Below are positions 59,793-64,000 of a stretch of DNA of 64,000 nucleotides, piece after piece. The notes beneath the pieces were generated by a model that saw only the letters and a list, made by a program, of their open reading frames with translations, searched no databases and was not told where the DNA came from. The stretch's first letter is position 1. Each line of letters starts with the position of its first letter. The translations under genes were made by a program, and so were the position numbers. Source of the stretch: Streptomyces sp. NBC_01707 (lineage in GTDB: Bacteria; Actinomycetota; Actinomycetes; Streptomycetales; Streptomycetaceae); the NCBI RefSeq assembly GCF_041438805.1, contig NZ_CP109190.1, forward strand, positions 806,001 through 870,000. The letters run 5' to 3'.

Positions 59793-61328
59793 TCAGGTCG
59801 AGAGACGGGGCGCACCCGTCCGGGCGGCCGACCCCGGGGTCGCCACGGCGGGGCGCGGCGCACTCTTCTGGCCGGCCTCGGCCGGGGCGGCGGGGCCGGT
59901 GAGACCCGGCGGCAGGGTTACCGCAAGCCGTCCGCCGTGGTGCGCGGCAAGACCAGCCAGCGTCTCCAGGGCGGTGAGGACGGCCGGGCTGAACCGGCCC
60001 GGCTGAACCCGGGCCCGCTCCACGATCCCCTGCGCGTGTTCGGCCACCGCACTGTAGGGCCCGGCCGCCAACCCGGGACCGGCAGGCAGCTCCGAGGGCG
60101 GCAGCTGTTGCCAAACCTCGCGGAACTGCGCTACCCGCCGGTGCGGGGAAGCGCTGAGCTCCTTGCCCATGTCGGTGTCCACCCATGCCTGGAAAGCCCG
60201 GGCAATCTCTCGCGAGGCCTTCACAGCCTCGTCCCGGGTGGCGTACGGCAGCGGGGCGTTGGACCGCAGTGTGCTGCGCAACTGGCGGATCTCGGCAAGA
60301 TTCTGGTTCTGGGCGGCGTCCACGGTGTCAGCGTCGGGCCGCTCGCTGAGCGGACTGCTGTAGGCCAGGGCAGCATCGGAGACCTTGAGCAGCACCTCGG
60401 CGGTCGGCAGGTCCAGGCGCTTGGCGCCGCTGCGCAGCCAGTCGGCCCCGGCCTGCGCCCAGCGGGCGATGGTCTCGCAGGAACGGGCGGAGACCGTGCG
60501 CCAAAACCCCTGGACACGAATGTCGTCGGCCAGCCGCTCAAAGTAGGGGCCGGCCTTCTCCTTGATGACGTCCCACAGATGGGCGGCAGCGCCGCGGACG
60601 GTCTGCAGCTGCTGCCACTCCGGCGAGTCCTTGAGCGACGGAGCATGGCGGTCGGCCTCCTGCAGGGCGGTGTTGACTGCGGCGGCCGCCTGCCGGGCAT
60701 CGGCCGTACTGACAGGGGCAGACGCGGCAGGCGCGGACTGCGGACCCACACTGTCCGTAGCGTCCTGTGGGCCGGGCACGGTTCGCCTCCACTGCTGCTC
60801 CAGGATGCGCAGGTCGTTGTCGACGGCGGCGCGCAGGTCCTGGGCGCTACCCAGGTCGGGCGGGACAATGTCGGCCCATGCCTCCTCCACCCGCTCGAGC
60901 GCCTCAGGCAGGTCCACTGGCTCGATGAGGTCGGCGGCCCACAGGTCCCCGGGATCGCAGGCGTCCCCGGTGCGGCCCGCTTCCGGGAAAGCAGCGGCCG
61001 GTGCAGCCTGAGACACCAGCGCTCGCGCCGTGCCCTGAGCGCCCGTGGGGGCCTTCAGCTTCCATGTCGGGGCACCGTAGCCGTCGTACAGGACCCCGTC
61101 GCGTGCAGTCCATCCCGCTCCGTCCGGGAGGTCGTTGCCGGTCCACAGCGGAAGCTCGCGCTGCGCTTCAGGCATCGCCGCCTCGGCATTCGCCCGCGCC
61201 CGCGCCTCCAACGGGGCTGGCTGCGCCACTTGCAGAACAGGGACGGGCGGCTGGCTGACCCGGTATGTCTCGACGGCCGCTCGGATGGATTCGGCGGTCG
61301 CCGAGGCCGGTTCTGTGGGTGTGGCCAT
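59793..61328 (-). CDS. Conjugative-element hypothetical protein (511 aa)
   Basis: A 511-residue soluble Ala-rich helical protein. GGAGG lies just before ATG 61328. A Pro-rich N-terminus (about 1-60) with WKLKAPTGAQGTA near 90 precedes a long helical region (LRAAVDNDLRILEQQWRRTV, FERLADDIRVQGFWRTVSAR). No motif is recognised. Its place after the coupling-protein genes suggests an accessory role in transfer. Confidence 0.75.
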   Translation of the reverse strand: MATPTEPASATAESIRAAVETYRVSQPPVPVLQVAQPAPLEARARANAEAAMPEAQRELPLWTGNDLPDGAGWTARDGVLYDGYGAPTWKLKAPTGAQGTARALVSQAAPAAAFPEAGRTGDACDPGDLWAADLIEPVDLPEALERVEEAWADIVPPDLGSAQDLRAAVDNDLRILEQQWRRTVPGPQDATDSVGPQSAPAASAPVSTADARQAAAAVNTALQEADRHAPSLKDSPEWQQLQTVRGAAAHLWDVIKEKAGPYFERLADDIRVQGFWRTVSARSCETIARWAQAGADWLRSGAKRLDLPTAEVLLKVSDAALAYSSPLSERPDADTVDAAQNQNLAEIRQLRSTLRSNAPLPYATRDEAVKASREIARAFQAWVDTDMGKELSASPHRRVAQFREVWQQLPPSELPAGPGLAAGPYSAVAEHAQGIVERARVQPGRFSPAVLTALETLAGLAAHHGGRLAVTLPPGLTGPAAPAEAGQKSAPRPAVATPGSAARTGAPRLST

Positions 61329-61483
61329 GGAGGCTTCCTCCGTACGGTCGGATGTCACGGGCAGGAGCCCGCGAGGGCAGTTCGGCGCGCTCCGGGACGT
61401 CGTCGCGCTCCTGAGTGGCTTCTTCGGTATGTAGCGGGATGCGTACGCAGGCCCCCTCGCGTGTGTATAGGCCTGCAGCGCCG

Positions 61484-61996
61484 CTACAGCGGTGCCTGCA
61501 GTCCAGCGGTACGTCGTGCGAGTTCCGCCGCGGCCGGATGTGCGGCCGCGGCCGTAGTCGTGTCGGCGGTGAGCAGGTACAGCTCGAAGGCCTCGTCGGC
61601 GCCGGGCGGTGGCGCCACCAGCGGTGGCGGGTCCTGGTGGCGGCCGCTGGCGCAGGCGGCCAGCTGCAGTCGGGGCGTGAGGTTGTGCAGCGTGTTGATC
61701 CAGTCGGCCTCGGCGAGCTCCCGGCCAGCTGGCTGTTCGCCGGCATGGGTACGCAGCCAGCCCACGTACAGGGCGGTCAGGTGCTCGACGACGGGTGGGT
61801 GGCGGTACCAGCAGGGTGGGATGTTGTTGTGGAGTTCGAAGGTGCGGCGCAGCCAGTCGACCCAGATCGCAAGTTCTCGCATCCGGGCACGCCGCTCGGG
61901 CGGGTCCATGGCAGCCCACACCCACCGCTGAGGCTCGGGCTTGGCGGCGGCCGGTGCCGGCCACAGAGAGGCGGGGTTGTCGAGCGCGTCAGACAC
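61484..61996 (-). CDS. Conjugative-element protein (170 aa)
   Basis: A 170-residue protein with a Trp-rich core (WVWAAMDPPERRARMRELAI, WVDWLRRTFELHNNIPPCWY, VVEHLTALYVGWLRTHAG). This resembles small proteins that accompany VirD4 genes in Streptomyces integrative elements; the WCxxWxxH-like pattern recalls DUF4913 only loosely. It overlaps the end of the coupling-protein gene by eight bases. Confidence 0.75.
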   Translation of the reverse strand: MSDALDNPASLWPAPAAAKPEPQRWVWAAMDPPERRARMRELAIWVDWLRRTFELHNNIPPCWYRHPPVVEHLTALYVGWLRTHAGEQPAGRELAEADWINTLHNLTPRLQLAACASGRHQDPPPLVAPPPGADEAFELYLLTADTTTAAAAHPAAAELARRTAGLQAPL

Positions 61997-63716
61997 GGGT
62001 GCCGGCCTTCCCGGGTGCGGCGGGCGTGGTGAAGCTGACCGTCCCTGCCGGAGGAACGGGGGCGGCCAGCAGCTTCTTGAGGTCCTTGTCGCGGAAGGTG
62101 AGCCGCATCTTGACCTTGATCGGGGGCTGGTTGGAGTACTGGGCGATCGCGGTGAAGTCCGGCAGCTGCTGCAGGGAGTGGACCGGGGCGAGGTCGGTCT
62201 CGGTGGCGGAGGTGTTGGTGGAGTACTCCCCGCGGGAGCGGCCGTGGGAGGTCCGCATCACCTCGGTGCGTCCGTACAGGCCGGAGAAGTAGCGCAGGGT
62301 CTCCAGATCGCCACAGCCGGGCAGCAGCATCCGCAGACCGCTCGCGGAGAGCACGGTGTTGGCCTTCTGGGTGCCAAGCCGGTCGCGGAGCTGGGACAGG
62401 TCGTGCCACACCGTCAGGACGTCGATTCCCATCCCGCGGCCGGTGGTCAAGATGTTCGGCAGTCTCGGGTAGCGCAGCATGTTGCCGGCCTCGTCGACCA
62501 TGACCCCAAGGGACGGGTTCAGGGGATTTCCGGTGGTGTTGTAGCGGACTTCGGCGCCGTGGATGATCGACGCGATGATCGAGGTCAGTAGCGGGGCGAA
62601 GCGTTCGGCGTCGGCTTCGGACGCGATGAGGCAGACGGTGCCGTTCTGGTCCAGGAGCTCCTCGACGGTGAAGTCGGTGCCCGAGCATGTTTCGTGGACT
62701 TCTTCGTCGGCGTAGACCCGGGCCAGCACGTTAAGGCTGAACTGAATGCTGCCGATGCCGTCTTCGTGGAGGCGCAGCCAGGGGGATGCGTAGTCGTCGG
62801 CAACTTCGGTGTAGCCGTGCTGCAGCAGGACGGCGCGGACATGGTCGACGGCGTCCTTGCCCAGGCCCAGCCAGCGGCGCATCACGCTCACGCCGCCGCC
62901 CGAGAGGCTCGCGGCGAGCAGGACGCCCTTGAGGACGCTCTTGGCCTGGTCGATCCAGGGGGCGGCGCGCTTGTCGTCGCCGGAGGCGGAGGCCTCTGCC
63001 ATCCATGCGGCCATCCTGTCGGCTGCTTTGGCGTCGGCGCAGTAGTCCACCGGGGACCATTTGTGGGTGGTGCGGCCGGGGATCCCGGCGGGGGCGATCA
63101 CCCACACCGGGCCGAAATGCCGGCGCCGGGCGTAGATGATGTCCAGGTCGGCGGCCTTGGTGCTCGTCACGATCAAGGGTCCCTGCCACTCGGCTGCGTT
63201 CGGCAGCACCAGCCCGGTCGTCTTCGATGACCCGGGTACCCCGAATACCGTGGCGGAGATGTTGGGCTGGGCGGCGACGATCTTCTTGGTCCGCATCCCG
63301 CGTCCGGCGGTGATCCGGTTGGCGCGCCTGACCGGGTCCTGGGGTGCGGAGAGCTTGCGTTCCACCTTCGCGCCGCCCCACTGTGCTCCGCCGGTGCGGC
63401 CGCTGCGGTCGAGGAGGCTGACGGCTTTGACGACCAGGACGAGGACAGCGACGACCAGAAGAACAGTGAGTACGTAGAACAGCCAGGTGGGCGGGGCCGG
63501 GTCGTAAGCTGCGCCAGGTCCGCGTACGAGGGCGGTGAGGACGGTCGCGGGGACGCTGCTGGTGCGCGTCGCCCATCCGCGTCCGGACAGCAGGGATGCG
63601 AGCGGTGCGGCCAGCAGCACCGCGCCGCTGACCGAGACCAGTGCGCCCGCGCCGTAGGCGGCGAGCAGGGTGTTGTCGTCCATGGCGGCGGACGGGCCGC
63701 TCTTCCCCGTCGCCAT
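61989..63716 (-). CDS. VirD4/TraG-type conjugative coupling ATPase
   Basis: A 575-residue type IV coupling protein that brings DNA to the transfer channel. Membrane helices lie at about 20-45 and 77-100; Walker A GVPGSSKT is at 159-166; Walker B is in LGVMVDEAGN, near 400, followed by the TraG-like NILTTGRGMGIDVLTVWHDL and LSQLRDRLG. ATG 63716 shares its A with the stop of the upstream gene. Double-stranded translocation by TraB/FtsK is typical of many Streptomyces plasmids; this VirD4 type signals instead a T4SS-like element. Confidence 0.92.
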   Translation of the reverse strand: MATGKSGPSAAMDDNTLLAAYGAGALVSVSGAVLLAAPLASLLSGRGWATRTSSVPATVLTALVRGPGAAYDPAPPTWLFYVLTVLLVVAVLVLVVKAVSLLDRSGRTGGAQWGGAKVERKLSAPQDPVRRANRITAGRGMRTKKIVAAQPNISATVFGVPGSSKTTGLVLPNAAEWQGPLIVTSTKAADLDIIYARRRHFGPVWVIAPAGIPGRTTHKWSPVDYCADAKAADRMAAWMAEASASGDDKRAAPWIDQAKSVLKGVLLAASLSGGGVSVMRRWLGLGKDAVDHVRAVLLQHGYTEVADDYASPWLRLHEDGIGSIQFSLNVLARVYADEEVHETCSGTDFTVEELLDQNGTVCLIASEADAERFAPLLTSIIASIIHGAEVRYNTTGNPLNPSLGVMVDEAGNMLRYPRLPNILTTGRGMGIDVLTVWHDLSQLRDRLGTQKANTVLSASGLRMLLPGCGDLETLRYFSGLYGRTEVMRTSHGRSRGEYSTNTSATETDLAPVHSLQQLPDFTAIAQYSNQPPIKVKMRLTFRDKDLKKLLAAPVPPAGTVSFTTPAAPGKAGTRV

Positions 63717-64000
63717 CACACGACCATCCGCTCATCGGTCTCGAACAACTTCTGCTCGATGTGGGAGAGCACCAGCTGGACGGCATGCGAACCGCCGCCG
63801 CGGCCGACCTTCCACAGGGCGCGGCCGCGCTGGGCGGCACCCCAGGAGCCGATCAGGTCGCATTCGGCGTCGGTGAGTCCGATCGCCTCTCGGGTGATCT
63901 GCAGCGGGCGGGTGTCCTGGGCGAGCTGGATCCGGGTCTCGCAGGAGGAGATGAGGTCCTTGGCAATCGCCACGGCCTCCGAGCCGGCCGCCCCCACGCT
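63716..64000 (-). CDS. VirB4-like conjugation ATPase, C-terminal end
   Basis: The last ~95 residues of a larger gene that begins beyond the right edge: AIAKDLISSCETRIQLAQDT, ITREAIGLTDAECDLIGSW, GRALWKVGRGGGSHAVQLVL. The pattern resembles the C-terminus of VirB4/TraC-type ATPases (RIQLAQD, then LTxxE). It is coupled to the VirD4 gene. Confidence 0.7.
   Translation of the reverse strand, partial: SVGAAGSEAVAIAKDLISSCETRIQLAQDTRPLQITREAIGLTDAECDLIGSWGAAQRGRALWKVGRGGGSHAVQLVLSHIEQKLFETDERMVV

Noticed and set aside
59778..61931. Plus-strand open frame of 717 codons
   Set aside because: Antisense to the conjugative-element genes, which have ribosome sites and coupled ends on the minus strand.

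Overview
The window looks like chromosomal DNA from a Streptomyces or close relative. GC content is very high, GTG and TTG starts are common, ATGA and TGATG gene overlaps are frequent, and many protein families here (RheA/Hsp18 pair, DUF2267, DUF1931, FUSC, actinobacterial TraG/VirD4-type genes) are typical of that group. No rRNA, tRNA or CRISPR array is visible.

Layout. About 0-7 kb holds the 5' part of a molybdopterin formate dehydrogenase with a small upstream gene, a rearranged Mrp-type cation/proton antiporter operon, and fragments of an MFS pump and a Ppx/GppA phosphatase. About 7.9-11 kb has a TPP-enzyme remnant, then a divergent rheA-like/hsp18 heat-shock pair with two tandem operators and two DUF2267 genes. 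About 11.3-16 kb carries a PsiE-like protein, an FUSC transporter, a frameshifted two-domain membrane protein and a scrapyard of gene fragments. About 16-21.5 kb has a UvrA-like ABC ATPase and a divergent MFS/LysR pair. About 21.6-25.1 kb has a mosaic of duplicated gene tails, a cNMP-domain thioredoxin-reductase-like flavoprotein coupled to a UBP zinc finger, decayed dnaK and trx relics, and a DUF1931 histone-fold protein. A GAF-like/SpoIIE phosphatase follows at 25.4 kb. From 34.1 down to 27.2 kb runs one tight chaperone operon, dnaK-grpE-dnaJ-cbpM-clpB-trxC. About 34.7-43.1 kb holds a PucR/CdaR regulator, glutathione-independent formaldehyde dehydrogenase, an intact copy of the two-domain membrane protein, nhaA interrupted by a complete IS5-family element, a truncated CBS protein and acetate kinase.

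About 43.5-45.1 kb is decayed (Tat hydrolase pseudogene, IS30 scrap). About 45.2-47.9 kb is an amino-sugar module (SIS protein, GlcNAc-type kinase, divergent RpiR regulator). About 48.5-54.3 kb is a three-gene module of unknown function: a 227-aa conserved protein, a 1449-aa Ser/Thr kinase with TPR and two WD40 blocks, and a coupled 239-aa protein, bracketed by diverged inverted copies of one gene start. It is the best candidate for an undescribed system. About 55-57.2 kb has a glutamine-cyclotransferase-like lipoprotein, a TetR regulator and a frameshifted secreted protein. About 57.4-64 kb is the end of a conjugative element (VirD4 coupling protein, C-terminus of a VirB4-like ATPase, four coupled accessory genes).

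Together the intact genes make a stress and redox island: protein quality control, thiol redox, one-carbon detoxification (formaldehyde to formate to CO2), acetate and energy metabolism, and ion homeostasis. Mobile elements have reworked it heavily: three relatives of one IS5-type transposase, an IS30 scrap, many truncated genes, and several gene fragments that duplicate intact genes elsewhere in the window.
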